Positions 9,221 through 21,208 of a stretch of 64,000 nucleotides of DNA are shown here, piece after piece. The stretch comes from Eutypella sp. D-1 (taxonomy: Eukaryota > Ascomycota > Sordariomycetes > Xylariales > Diatrypaceae). The position numbers and the translations under genes are program-made. The stretch covers positions 3,410,001-3,474,000 of the forward strand of contig JAJTTP010000001.1 of NCBI GenBank assembly GCA_023313575.1, written 5' to 3'. The first letter of the stretch is position 1; every line of letters begins with the position of its first letter. Below the pieces are notes generated by a model, which saw nothing but the letters and a program-made list of their open reading frames with translations, did no database searches and was not told where the DNA came from.

Positions 9221-10525
9221 TTATAGCCCAGTCAATGTTTGAGGAGGGCGTTGGGGTGTACCCAACTCTACATCCCACGGATAACATTGGGCCTGATTTG
9301 TCCTATCATATCTTGCAGGACCGGCTCTGGCTTCAAGAAGCCGAATCTCTAAGCTATTAGACCTTGGCCTCATAGGGTACGCATCTAATGGTGCGCCTCG
9401 TAGCTCATCTCCCGCCTTCATCGTCGACCTTCGCGACCTCCGCGAGTGCCAGCTTCTACTCTCCTGGCCCAGCTTCTTGGAAAAGTACTTTTTCGAAGTA
9501 GAAAGGCTGCAGCCCAAGACTTTCGCCAGTGGACGGAGTGTCGCAATGCTCCCGGCCATGATCCCGAGACCAGGTTCTAGTACAGACCATACAGCGACGC
9601 CACTGATGTTCTGAATTAGCTTAAGGATCAGTGGCATGGGAATGTATGTATGGATAAAACCTACACTGTCTCGTAAAGGAAGTCCAAAGATATTACCAGT
9701 GTCTTAATGAAGGGTATGCGAACGACCAAGGCCGCACCGGCACTTAGACCCATCAATCAGCATATCATTCACTTAACGACGCCCTGATACATATTGCTTA
9801 CACTAGTCCCATGCTAAGAAGGAGGGCAACGACGATTTTGGTGCGACGGTTGATTTGGACATCCCATAAAATCGCTATAGGGAGAAGCCCTAGCACCCAA
9901 TCACAGATAGCGCTGATGATGGCATGCACAATAGCAGTGATGGGCACGACTGCAGGGTGTATGCAGTACCCTTCAGCTCCCTTCACCTGCTTCCAGAAAT
10001 AAGACGGCGGGAGGCATTGTATAACCATGGGGACGAAGAACCCCACGGAGACCACCCAGGTTATGACAAGAATGATATAAATTGTCCACCTATGCCACCT
10101 TCGGACTGCAAGGCGAAGGAGAAAGACTGCGATCGAAGTCCGGATGCAAGCCGACAGCGGTGCATAGAGGACCTCACAGAGATACCATGCCCTGAGAGCT
10201 ATCTCGGCACCATCGATTGCAAGTTCTTTTGAGTGTTTTCCAGTGCCACCATGCGCGACACCATGTAAGACAATAGCACTATATGCCGTGTACAGCAACT
10301 GTCGATAACGTATTAAGAGAGATCCGTGATAGAAGGCGAGGAAGTAAGGCATACCAGTGCAGCCAGCATCCAATAATCGTCGGGCGTCACGCTCTTGACC
10401 ATGTGGAGCTTGACGTAGCCGCGCATTGTGGATATGATCCACGCCATGAGTAGGAAAACCAGCTGGACGACGAAGAGGTCGGTGCCTCTTGGATTTACAT
10501 CGTAGCCAATGTTGTTACTGAACAT
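9221..10525 (-). CDS. Fungal rhodopsin-domain integral membrane protein
   Basis: Four exons: 10525-10355, 10298-9802, 9742-9667 and 9610-9221. Introns of 56, 59 and 56 nt close the frame and give 377 residues. The third donor is a non-consensus GTGTAG, the others GTATGC and GTAAGC. The protein has about seven hydrophobic helices. The sequence around residues 40-80 (VTPDDYWMLAALLLYTAYSAIVLHGVAHGTGKH-like), the VLYAPLSACIRTSIAVFLLRL helix, the SYFW and CDWVLGLLPIAILWDVQINRRTK segments, and RIPFIKTL plus EPGLGIMAGSIATLRPL are the order seen in the fungal 'rhodopsin domain' family (SAT4/PTH11-like neighbourhood, PF20684). Members are plasma-membrane proteins, some suspected receptors. The C-terminal ~85 residues are cytoplasmic and basic. 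No CFEM domain precedes the helices. Intact, unlike its broken neighbours. Confidence 0.82.
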
Positions 10526-13210
10526 TGTTGGGGGCTGAATATGAAGTGTAAGACTTGCCAGTTGCGCGCTGCTGCTAACATTCTATACAAGCCGCAGAGA
10601 TACCGAAAGAAAAGCTCACAGGAAACCTAAAATTTATGATGAAACGTAGCACCGATATATATATATATATATTAACTTGGAGAGATGGGGGTGGCACCCG
10701 CCAAGATGGTAACAGAGTCCCCATCTCAGACCAGCATGAGCTTCCAATGCCGTGTGAGTGAATGATACCCAGTATCGTGTTATGCGAGCGCGAATATAGT
10801 TATCTTCACGAAATATCAGATCAATTGGTGATAAATATGCATATCGCGCTGATCCGGAGGATACTCTTCAGGGGTTGTGTATGATCACAGGCCTATCAGA
10901 TCGTTCAATGCTTCCGACCGACGCACGACCGGCAAATGGCCGGACCCATGCTCCACAATCGCGGAGACCAAAAAGGAATGTCCCTCTACGGGATCTACTA
11001 GGAGTCTATCCAACCAGAAGCATATCATCGTGGTCAAGTGCCGTAGTACTCCCGTGGTAAGGCCATTGAATTTCGCTCCTCGTTGATAGAGGAAACTGCG
11101 GTTGAAAAAAGCGAAATGCCGATGAATGAACAAGTTCATACGTTCAAATGTATCCTCAATAGAAAGAAGAGGACAAGCAAGGTCGGAAATTGACATGCTG
11201 TGACAGTTTCAAAATTTTGTGACGTCGATCATTCCGAGACCAGATCTCTTCCGAGTCGCTATCCTGAAGCCTCATTCGTGGGACAATTCGAGGTGTCTTA
11301 CTCCACAACAAATCGGCTTTCGAGGAATCGAGGCCGCGATCAACGAGACGACCCTGTGGCTTGAGCAGTCGATTAGATGCATATAATTCCGACAGTCGAT
11401 GCAAGGCTTTGCCTTAATAGATGACCCAATCGCAACATAACCCAGAAATCGCCTGTTCAAAGTAACTTGACATTTCCACGCAGCTAACTATGGATTCAAA
11501 CAGAATTTTGCACCCAGATAGTACTTTGTACCTGCAGCGCCATTGCTTGGTAAACCGTTGCTTGGTAAAGCTCCATGGGTTGCTATGAAGCGGGCGTTCT
11601 GACAAAACCTGCCAAGCGCCGCTTTGACTGCCGACAGTTTACCACCAAGCCTTGGATCCGATTGGCTGGTAGTTGCATGAGCATTATAGATGCTACCTTG
11701 GAAACTTGACCAATTTAGTTGCGATTGCTTGAAGATGTTTATGTAGGATATGAACACGTACTAAATGATATCGAAACCAGGATCGAAGACAGGAATGCAA
11801 CACGCCACCACGGATCGTGAGGAGCCCTATATCGGCCATGAATCCATGCTACATGATACAGTTATACGTGCTCAACACTTGAAGGCTCACGACTGCATAG
11901 AGCGCCAGGTATCTTGGATGGTACCTGGGGACATGCCTAGGCCAGGCCTCAAACTCCATAGATGAGGCCTTAGATAACGAGAGCCCTGCTGTCTATCATG
12001 TTCCCTTAGGACCTAGTGCCTTCGGGTGTCGCTTGAGCGTGCTCTTCTTCTTACCGATAGTTTTCTCCTCGTGGCCATATTGTCTGTACTTGTGATTCCA
12101 CTTGCGCCGAAGCTCTTACCCTTCGGCCATGGAAGGACCGGCGAAAGAACGAATGGGAATGATATGGTATCAACTCCTGGACAACGTCATCACGTCTCTC
12201 GACGTCATCATCCGGGTCTTGATCGGAACTGTCATCTCCCATGGTGTCCTCGGATTCCGACTTGAATTCCTTCTCAGAACTTTGGTTAGACCTGTCGTCT
12301 TCCTTGCTCTTCTGTTCGTCTTGCTCGTCATCGTCACGACCTTAATAGGCGCCATCACTGATCTAGGCTTGTGGGTTTTGATAGAACGAGCATTTAGATC
12401 GGGTTTTGTTATATAACCAGTTTGCGCGAGCGCCTTTAGTAGCCTTGCGGCCATCGTCTTCGCTTACCACAACACAGGTGCTCCACGTTGGGATAAGGGG
12501 GAGGCTGCTTTAGGTTTGGATTTGGGTGGGGTGTGAAATGGCAAATTCTAGTGTACTGTACGGTAATTAATTTTCTGGCATAGAACAGGAAGAAAAGCAT
12601 CACTTCATCTAATTAAGACGTTATAGAATACTCACATATCCAGGTATCAATACTGTTAGATAATTGAAAATTATAGTGAGAAGTATACGCATATTCTGGG
12701 GCATGTACGTTGTACCAGATGGCTGGTTGTTGATCGGTCAACTGAGAACCTCAGACCACCCACAATGATCTCGCATGATCACGGTCATTAGACATTATAA
12801 AGGTAGCTATTGAGTAAAATGAGTCAAAGCATCATAATATCGAGAACGAAGAAGCCTCCCTTCTAGTAAGTCTCCTTTCCCATAAAGATACTCCCCCCTA
12901 TTTCCACTAGCGTTACGAGCAGTGGTCCGTGCATAGCGACAATTGATTTTTATACTCCTTTATGACTGCGTAGTATATGTTATTCGGCTGTTTTTCTGCT
13001 TGCATAGCTTCCATATCTCTATTATCCTCCCATCTACACGATTTCCTCTTTAAAAACCTCTGTAGATATATCATAGAGTGTGGCCATTACGGTTGAAGTG
13101 ACAGCAGAGTTGTCATTAGGGCTTAGTCAATGTGTGGGATCCAATTAAGAGGGCGTGAGGGCATCTTAGACACTTTCTGCAGACACACGCTTTCCTGGTG
13201 CATCTTGTTA
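10526..13210. other. AT-rich stretch with unplaced ORF fragments
   Basis: No complete gene can be built here. Minus-strand fragments at 11404-11156 (LSELYASNRLLKPQGRLVDRGLDS) and 11196-10885 (TTMICFWLDRLLVDPVEGHS) read like real protein and might be two exons of one eroded gene. Another pair at 12454-12170 and 12242-12051 encodes a basic N-terminus and an acidic DDSSDQDPDDDVERRDD segment that would need a frame change near 12330. I recognise no family. The block also contains a TA run (10655-10672) and a short direct repeat (TTGCTTGGTAAA, twice near 11545-11570). Confidence 0.35.
10655..10672. repeat. TA dinucleotide run
   Basis: About nine TA/AT units lie upstream of the rhodopsin-domain gene, roughly 130 bp before its start codon. 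Confidence 0.75.
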
Positions 13211-13211
13211 A

Positions 13212-14484
13212 ACAGCAGTAAAGACGGTATCCAGTCTCAGCTACAGAATTTTGAGAACAGGCGACAACGTAGCGCACGTTTTCAGTCGCAGGGTCCGGCT
13301 GATAGTGGACATGGAGTATTCCATGGCTGCCTGGAGCCGCGACTGGAGAATCTGCCCGACCCTCACGATGCGTGCGACCGTCCCGTTGAATGCCGCCGCC
13401 TTCAAACTTATTGGGACAATAATGCATGAACTGGACAAGCAACCAGACATTGAGGGTGTTCTCTCGGGGTGCTTGGCTCAGCTGCACAAGCTGTTCTCCA
13501 ATGGAAATGCATAGCCAACTGATGCCACCCCGGGAGGAGACACCCTTCTTCACGTAAGTGCCTTCGAGAAAAGGTACTATGAGCTCCACAGCTAACTAAG
13601 ACCAGTACGTATGCAGGGAACTGAACCCCAGGAGCGAAGATGCAGTTTTCGTGTACAAGGACTTCGTCTGCGCGCTAGTGAGCATGGGAGTGCCGTTGAA
13701 TGAGAGGTCAGACTGCGGAGGACAGTCCGAAAGGTGCGGAGACCACTCATCATTCCGGCGATAATACATGGTACTGACGGGGTTTGTCATCTAGCGGGTT
13801 ATCCACCCCCATCGACAGGTTCTTAAATAAGATGGAGAGCTCCTGGCAGGCCGGATACACCTGGAATCAGTGGAGGGTTCTACTCAGTCGCGGGTTGGAA
13901 GAAACCGGGGCCGAGCTTAGCGCCATCAACGGAACGCACAGGTTTTCGATAGGTGTCAGTCGTCAATATGATCCATTCGACCTCGAGGAACGTAGGTTAT
14001 GTACCGTCCATTACACTTGATAATGGAGAGTAGCTCTAATGGCCTATACGTGTAGGTTACTGTTTCGAAAAGCTATCCTGCGCAGGGCTACAAAAGTCGG
14101 AGGCTGAGGTGAAAAGTCTACTTCACGGGGATGTCGCAACGATTTTCGAACCTTGCCCAAACGGAGAGACGCCCATCCATCTAGCCGTTCCGTGGCCCAA
14201 AGGTCTGGCACTCCTGCTGCAACTCGGGTAACGGTCTGAGACACACGTGTTGCCAAGGCCGCTGGGACTACCGGGATGGTCTGCCCTGCATCTTCGTGTT
14301 GGACGCGGACAGCATCAGACGCACCCGCGAAGAACAGGCGGATGAACTGGCGATGCTCGACGACCTCATAGCCGAGTTCGCGTCGCAGCTCCGGGGTTCG
14401 CGCGCCTCTTTTGCGCGCTTTTTGAGGAAGGTATGGGAGCCAAGCATAAGGATATGGGAGGAACACCGTGACAAGTTGGAGTGA
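13212..14484 (+). pseudogene. Ankyrin-repeat-type gene with two stop codons
   Basis: Reading along the plus strand, coding blocks are joined by three credible introns: 13554-13605 (GTAAGT...CCAG), 13734-13794 (GTGCGG...CTAG) and 13992-14055 (GTAGGT...GTAG). The splice phases agree. Ankyrin-like pieces follow in order: TPGGDTLLH, then FVCALVSMGVPLNERSDCGG, STPIDRFLNK, NGETPIHLAVPWPKGLALLLQLG, and a helical C-terminus (REEQADELAMLDDLIAEF) ending at 14484. Two stops interrupt it: TAG at 13512-13514 inside NGNA*PTDATPGG, and TAA at 14229-14231 after LLLQLG, the latter with a frame change before the C-terminal part. The N-terminus is not resolved. It resembles the large, variable group of fungal ankyrin proteins. 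Intact splice sites suggest recent inactivation. Confidence 0.6.
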
Positions 14485-15131
14485 TTCGTTAATAGAGGAA
14501 AGGGAGTTTATTGGATATACGGAAGCTTATACATATACTAGGGAAATATCGTAAATATTTATCGGCCTTGTACACTTTTAGACCCACATATTCTTGAGTT
14601 ATAGTTAGCCAGAAGCGAAGTGGGAGGTTTTTGTTTTGGTCACAGCTTCTGTCGCCGTCCTCAACAGCGATGAGTCAAGGGGTTACAAATCGGCAAAGTA
14701 TTACAGGGCAGGTACCCATGATAGACCTAACCTGATGCCTTGACACGCGAAATTGTGTCTTTCGAGCCATTCTACACTGTTACTGTATTGTCATGGAGCG
14801 AGAATTAGTTATCGTGTCGCTGGTAGTGAGGGCTGGGGGAAACCCAATTCACAGTCCAATAACAGCCAAACCATTGTATTAAGTCTCGGTGGCGAGACGA
14901 GTGCATACATTCCGCATCCGTAGCCATCTAGTCTAATCATGCGTCATCCAAAGCGCCCGTCCGTGCTGCGTGATCGGTGAGATTCCAGCTATCCTTCCGC
15001 ATTATCAAAATTCATATCGCCCGTAACTTGCCGTTTCACGTAATTCCTCATATATGCCGTCAAGCCAAAACAACGCCCTTGCGCCCTGCAATGCCATCTT
15101 TAAATCCATCTAATCATGTCTTGTCATCTGT
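14485..15131. other. Intergenic stretch, no gene seen
   Basis: This is mixed, fairly AT-rich sequence between the ankyrin pseudogene and the 3' end of the CRH-family gene (which reads toward it). No ORF of note was found. Confidence 0.5.
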
Positions 15132-16690
15132 TCACCACAGCAGGTGTATCAGAGCAGCGACTAGGCCGGCCGCGGCAGAACCGAGGACTTTAGGCCCATG
15201 TGGCAGATTCGGGGGCGCGTCGCCCTCTTCCCCGGTCGTGTTCAGCACGCCGAGCTCCGAATCCGACGATGCCGAGTCTGAACCCGGAGCGGCCGTCGCA
15301 GTCGGGAAGATCTGGAACCCCTGGTCGTCGTAGCTCTTGGGCATAGTAGCGAAGCCCGCAGGCACCGTCATGGTAGTCAGCATTCCCTTGCCGTCAAATG
15401 TCGTGATAACCTCAACCCCAGAATCGCCAGGTGCTTGCTGTAAGGGCTGCGGCCCCGAGGGCGACGGTGATGATAACTGAACTGTGGGGGTCTATAATGT
15501 GGTTTTCGTCAGCCGCTGTTAACCATAATAACAGACCATAATAACACACGGGGCTAGCCGAGGAACAGGTCGGAAAGGGGCATAGGTGTTTCTATTAAAC
15601 GTACTTACTGCGGAAGAACTGCCTTCAGGCACAATCTTCCCTTCCGATGTCATGACCCAGCCATCTGGTAGGTTTGATGACCCGGAGCCGGCGGGGTTTT
15701 CGCCCCCGATACCACCAGCTGGCACATTCGCGTCGGCAGTCGAGGTGGGGCTCGTTCCGACAGCGACGGCGGTAGTCGTTAGCACGCCGGCGTTACCCTG
15801 GTTTCCATTCACCGCACCACCCTCTGCATGGATGGATTCCCAGTTCCCCGTGTTGTCACCGTAGGTATATGAAGAGCCGGTGCTGTAGTCGGTGACCTTC
15901 ACGCTCTTCACGTACATGCTGAAAGGGCCCTGGCTATAGTCGGTGGGTCCGCGCGACCAGTCGATCGTTCCCTGGGAGTTGCTCGGGTCGCCGCCGGACC
16001 AGGCACCGAACTTCACCTGCATGGGTGTCTGTGGGTACTGACCCTCCTCGGCGTCATTGTAGCCCATCTGGCGCAGTATGGTACCATCGGCAGTCCATAC
16101 GATTCGCTCGTTCGTCCAATCGACAACGTAGGTGATGTAGTTGTTTTGAGCATCGGAGACGGAGTGGAATTGGCCACGATTATAGGAGCCAGTGATACCC
16201 TTGCCGAAATAGTTGGTCTGCACCTCATTCGCGTCGGCACCCAGCCACTCCCAATCGATTTCGTCAAGACAGTCAGACTGCAACACAAAGGAGGAAACGA
16301 TACCGGCGCCGGGGGCGGCCTTCATGGTAAACTCAACGCGGCCGAACATGATATAGAAGACAGAGGTGAGCTGGGGCGCATCGCCACCTTTGGAAACAGT
16401 GAAGACGGCGCCATCAGAACCATAGTTGACCGTACCGCCCGAAGCCTGGAAAGAGTTCACCTCACCCTGGGTGAAGTCGACATCAATGGCCATGCCAAGA
16501 CCGGGATCTGCTGGGCATGCTGATGAGGTGTTAGTGGTGACCAGATTGGGAACATAGGAAATGGGCTAGGAGCCCGATACATACTGGATTGCAAAGGGTT
16601 GCATGCCGACCAGGTTTGGGCGATCACTGCTTGGCCCGATAGTAGGGCCACAGCTGCAGCCGCAGCCATTCCACGTCCAGAGATGACCAT
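15132..16690 (-). CDS. CRH-family GH16 cell-wall transglycosylase, GPI-anchored
   Basis: Three exons: 16690-16585, 16519-15609 and 15476-15132 (introns of 65 and 132 nt). The frame closes at 453 residues. A signal peptide (MVISGRGMAAAAAVALLSGQAVIAQ) is followed by the conserved CNPLQSTCPADPGLG that opens Crh proteins. The GH16 active-site motif DEIDWEWLG places the nucleophile and acid/base at Glu122 and Glu126 with Asp124 between. The WTNERIVWTADG and WDGGDP-like (WSGGDPSNSQGTIDWSRG) stretches are typical of the family. The domain ends near residue 260, followed by a Ser/Thr/Gly/Pro-rich region and a C-terminal hydrophobic tail (SAAAGLVAALIHLLW) for GPI attachment. Crh enzymes link chitin to beta-1,6/1,3-glucan in the wall. 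The second intron uses the TTCAG acceptor; the CACAG five bases earlier would break the frame. Confidence 0.93.
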
Positions 16691-18967
16691 GGTGTTTTGT
16701 GATGGATATGTGCGAAAAATAATAATGTACAAGAAGAAAGGGATTTGGGAATAGAAACCAGACACCGCAAGCAGGAAATGCCTCTCTACGTCGGCCAGTG
16801 ATTCAGTGTTACCAAATTCGAGTGCCGGACAGTCAATGCGGAGTCAACTGCCGCTCAAATCGGTGATGGTATGATATGCAGGGTTCCCGGTGTGACATGT
16901 GATGATGATAATGAATGTCTCAACTCGAGATGTGATAGTACAATGGAGCTTGCATACACTTCAAGCCCCGAACACGCAACAATCGACAATAGAAACAATT
17001 GTTAGAGGCTCTATATCTGTGGCATGGAATGGAGTGTGGGGGGAGAGAGCGGGAGAAAGAGAAAAGAGAAGTTGACTAAGTTGATTGATGAGAGGTGGTA
17101 GGCTGCTATTCCAACCACCTTCTTTTTGGTTTTTTTTTGTAACTATCTTAAATTAATACATCACGAAGCTTAGCGTACCCTACCCTACCAACTCCTTACC
17201 AACTCACCCATACTTATAGTGGCCTGTCGTCATATTTTGGACGGAAACCGGCACTAGTGTCGCCCTGTCAAATCCTCAAGAAGCAGGTCAAGAAACACGG
17301 CTGCACGGGTGTGGGTTACTTTAGAAGCTGGAAGAACACGAAGGACAGAGATCGCAAGATCCGTACTGTGGTTATCCGTCCATGCTTAATCCAACACTCC
17401 AACACCGCAACGACACCAGTTTTTTTTCCAACGAACAGCACACCCATCACAAAGATAGGATGGGGATTGGGCACATGTTTGGGGCAATGCAACACGGTCA
17501 GCGATATTGGCATTGTACGATACGAGGTATATATGCAGTGTAGGCGGTATGCATGCAAGTGCTTTGTAGTAGTATTGGTGTAAGTAAGTGACCAGGGGGC
17601 CGGCCCTAACTATGTGCTATTTAGGTAGTACTTAGGTACCTAAGTAGGTATGTAAAGTCGGTGGTTGGGTCGGGAGTCGGCGCCAGGCAGACAGGGAATG
17701 AGCCTGGGTATGCAGGGGTATATAGTGGGACCGGTACCGGCAAGATTCCGGGATTTCGGTGTAACTTTGTGGCTTGTGAGTAAAGAGGTGGCTGGTACTC
17801 CGTAGACTCATTACATACTTAGGTAGCTACTCGCTATGACATAACAACCCCTAACTTCCTTCCTCCAGCTTAATGACACATCATAGGTAATTCACAATTC
17901 TCATATGCACTTCCGCGACCTATCATCCTGACTACAACATAAAACACAAGGATTTCACAGCCAGATCACATACGAGGTATAACAATTCAGCCTCTGACGT
18001 CGATGGTCGTTGGTTGCGACCTCAACGACTCCCCACCTGTCTCGTAAGCCTTCGAGGGATAAGTGCTATGAAATACAGTGCAAGGAGATGATGTGCCCCT
18101 CATCTCCTCGCTCAATTGGTAGAGGATCACCCCTGAATCATAACATGTAACGGTCGCTATTCACGCAAGACGGGTTGCCCCTTTTGAAAAGCCTCTATTG
18201 TGGCAAGTGCCGATGTCGATATCGTATAGAAGGTTGTCACGGGGGAGAGACAACCAGAACCCAAAACTCCTGATCCCGGAACCGTTGTAAAAAGAATCCA
18301 AACATAATTTCCCCGAACCCGAATGCTTTCGAAATACAACAGTTGTGTCGTCCAGCCATGGTAATGACGTCTGAAAAGCAAAAAATCATCCAAAGCAAAG
18401 AGCCGTCCAACGTATCCAGGAAATGCGCGAAGCGAAACAGTTTAAAGAGAAATCCCCGGGTTTTCGGCTTTGCAGATGGTGCCCCATGTTGCAGAGTACC
18501 TGGGATTTGTAATGTGAACTCTCCTGGTCATACACGGACGGGTGTCAGACCGTGTCTCCCCCGAGGTGCGCTTGGAGATGAGTTATGGCGGGATGTGAAG
18601 TGTCTCTCGCCGCAAGAATATTCCAGTAGGTACTTGCAATATCCTTTCCGGGCTTTTGGGAGCAAAAGCTATCCTGTGGCACGATCTCGGCTGTGCATTA
18701 TCCTAGGAACTTTCCAAGTTTGAGGAATCATGGGTCATGATTCCTCCCTCTTAGGCAAAAATAATCCTGGGGACTTGTTCAACGGCATAAATCCCGGGTC
18801 CATAACCGGATGAGAAGCCACACGAACTCTGGCTCAAGGAGAAATGTAAAAAAGAAGAAGAAATATCATCATCCATGGGAGGTGGCACCTCGGTTCATAC
18901 TCAGATGGCAGTGGTAACTGATCAGCACTGTCCAATGTCTGGGTCACGGACATGCGTATGCTCAATC
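16691..18967. other. Long intergenic region, no gene seen
   Basis: The upstream region of the CRH-family gene begins with a short A/T-rich leader. A GA-rich tract lies near 17040-17075 and a cluster of the TAGGTA/TACCTA motif at 17620-17650 and 17817-17830. A sequence resembling a tRNA A-box with D-arm (GCTCAATTGGTAGAG) occurs near 18110 without a matching B-box. ORFs at 17257-17583 and 18343-18723 have no family features. Confidence 0.5.
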
Positions 18968-19780
18968 TCAGGATTGGGGAGCACTTTTCTCTGCGATCGC
19001 CCACTCTGGATTCCTGTCCTTTTCAAAAAATTCGCGGACAGGGGTTTCCCACGATGACCTCGGTTGGGACATCGCCGTTTGCGACAATGAGATGCTGGAA
19101 GTGTGGGTACTTGTCCGATTCCCGGTTTGTACTCCGCCCCCCTCCATGTGGCTAAATTGGAGTTCGTAATAGCTAGAAAGGAGTGGTGGAATGTCCGGGG
19201 GGGCAGGCTCACGGGGGTTTTCTAGCTCGAATCGCGTGGTATCCAGCCGTCTTCGAATGACTTCTCCTGTGCGCTCATTGTTTATCGTGGTGTTTGTCCT
19301 GCTACCACGGAAGTCTGACAGGGCAACCGCCGTAATCAATGCTATGAGCATGGGAAAGCACTCAGTAATGGCTTGAAGAGATATACTTCGACCAAAGACC
19401 AAGACCAAGATGGGCAAACAGATCATTGCCAGAGCGTGGAGGATGCATCTGCATTACCTGGGTAAGTAACAAAACAATCGTGGTTCGAAGAAATCTGACC
19501 TTAGAGTTAAGTTTCGCTGCGTAAGGCCAACTGCTAGGGCAGAGGTGACGAATATGGCGAATGATCTATTACGGTCAGAGTCGGCCGGGGATGCCAGGTG
19601 TGCGGCTAGGAAAGGGGAACGCTCACACACAGCGAAGGATTTCCTCATCCTTAAAGACGGAAAACATGACTGAACTCGATGCCATAGTGCCTACGGACAG
19701 GCGCCTGACGAGCTCCAATAAGGGAACCATTATCACGAAAAGTGTTATAAGAGCGGAGATATCACCACTCCGTTTGTGAG
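18968..19780 (-). CDS. Unknown multi-spanning membrane protein (5' end unresolved)
   Basis: Three coding blocks splice in frame on the minus strand: one ending at 19627, then 19565-19500, then 19448-18968. Introns are 19566-19626 (61 nt, GTGAGC donor) and 19449-19499 (51 nt, GTCAGA donor), both phase 2. The joined sequence has at least three or four hydrophobic helices (ALITLFVIMVPLLELV, FAIFVTSALAVGL, HALAMICLPILVLVFG, FPMLIALITAVAL) and a polar ~115-residue C-terminal tail. I do not recognise the family. Further 5' exons probably lie toward 19800-20130, where ORF fragments such as IDEFQKNLAFWRTNLRGWEIS occur, but no reliable path was found, so the start is unknown. It could also be a decaying gene. 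The matching phases and short introns are the main support. Confidence 0.4.
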
Positions 19781-19808
19781 TGCCACTAGATGTGCCTGAC
19801 TTTTGCAC

Positions 19809-21208
19809 AGCTAATGTGCGGATACCTGAGAAGGCTTCCTGTGAGCGGGCCCCAATTGAAATGTGAGTAATCCCCTTCGATTTATATCACGGAAGAAACA
19901 ACAAAGGATATTTCCCATCCCCGGAGGTTGGTTCGCCAGAAAGCCAGGTTTTTCTGAAACTCATCAATGTGGGGGAGTCCATAGATGCTGCAAGGCATAC
20001 TCGTAGGCTCTCGACAAGCCGAATAAGAGAACCTTGTCTCCCTGCTTTCTTGGTGCATTGAAGCCCGATCTAGGGCCGTCTCGGGACCCTCACTGGCTCC
20101 TCGGATGTCCGTACTCGTTCCCGAATGCATAAGGGCTTACTCGACCACGGCTGCCTTATTATGTAGCCATTGTCGCCTCGCCGGCGAACGATGGTTCGCA
20201 TGCGGCGCGCGTCTCTCATTGGCCCAATCGCTACCTTGGTTTTGAGCCTCAATACGCGCCTCCCACCGAGCGCCTTGTTGCCTGGAGTTCGTAGGACTCA
20301 TACTACTTAAGTATGTGAGCTGCAATTAGTTGGGCATCAAATGTTGCACTTTTGATGTAACATTCGCAACGCGCGTCCCACACTGCCAGTATGCAGCCGG
20401 AGGCCTCATGACAACACGTTCACCGAACTTCTTGGCGTTCGCAATACACAGTTCGTTACCACTCGGGGCGGAGGGGTCGCGGGGTAATCACCCGATCTCC
20501 CCCACGTTTGGTGCCCGAGCAGCTGAATCGATGACCAGGATCGGGCCGTGGCCAGGCAAAGTCTATCTGCTTATGGCAGGCTCGGATGACCAATTTTAGA
20601 AGTATCGAAGCCTTGCGAGAATTACGCCTCCCCGTAGTCGCGATATTTCCAAGCGAACCCGGCGGCGAGTTCCAGGTATACAAAACACAGATGCTCCCGA
20701 GAGTGTGCCCCGTGGCGACTCGAGAGGGGCAAGACCACATTCCATACATCCACTCATTTGAACCCCAAACATACCGAGATCAAAAGAAGAAAAGAGTTTG
20801 CAGTCTCTTCAGATACGATACTCGCAGATGGTTTCCACGCCTCCGCGCCAATGTACCAGACATGCCGCCACATATCGCTACTATCAGAGGTGGACGACAG
20901 TCACGAAACGCGGAGCGGCAGAAGCCGCGGTTGGCACAGTTCGGCCGCCGTGTTGAAGGCCGTGTCGGAGTTGGGAGAGCTGATCCCGGCCATCTTATGC
21001 AGCGCCGTGACCACTTCGTACGCTCTGCGCGCTGAGCAGATGAACAATACCCCTGGAAGAGAAGCTACTGTTCGTCAACTCCCCCATCCCCACTCCACAA
21101 ACACCAACAGCCCCTGTCCGGCCCGTACCCCAAGAGGGAAAAAGTATGACATAATCAGAATTAGGAATTTGCAAAAGGTACAAGAGAAGGATTTCTAACA
21201 GCCTAACC
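19809..21208. other. Region with unplaced ORF fragments
   Basis: Fragments on both strands are long enough to be exons (minus 20325-20137 and 20130-19882; plus 20330-20599, 20586-21035, 20758-21198). None shows a family motif, and I could not decide strand or splicing. GC content rises toward 20900-21700. Confidence 0.3.

Noticed and set aside
17257..17583. 108-codon plus-strand ORF with several Cys near its end
   Set aside because: No signal peptide, poor codon content and no neighbours to support it.
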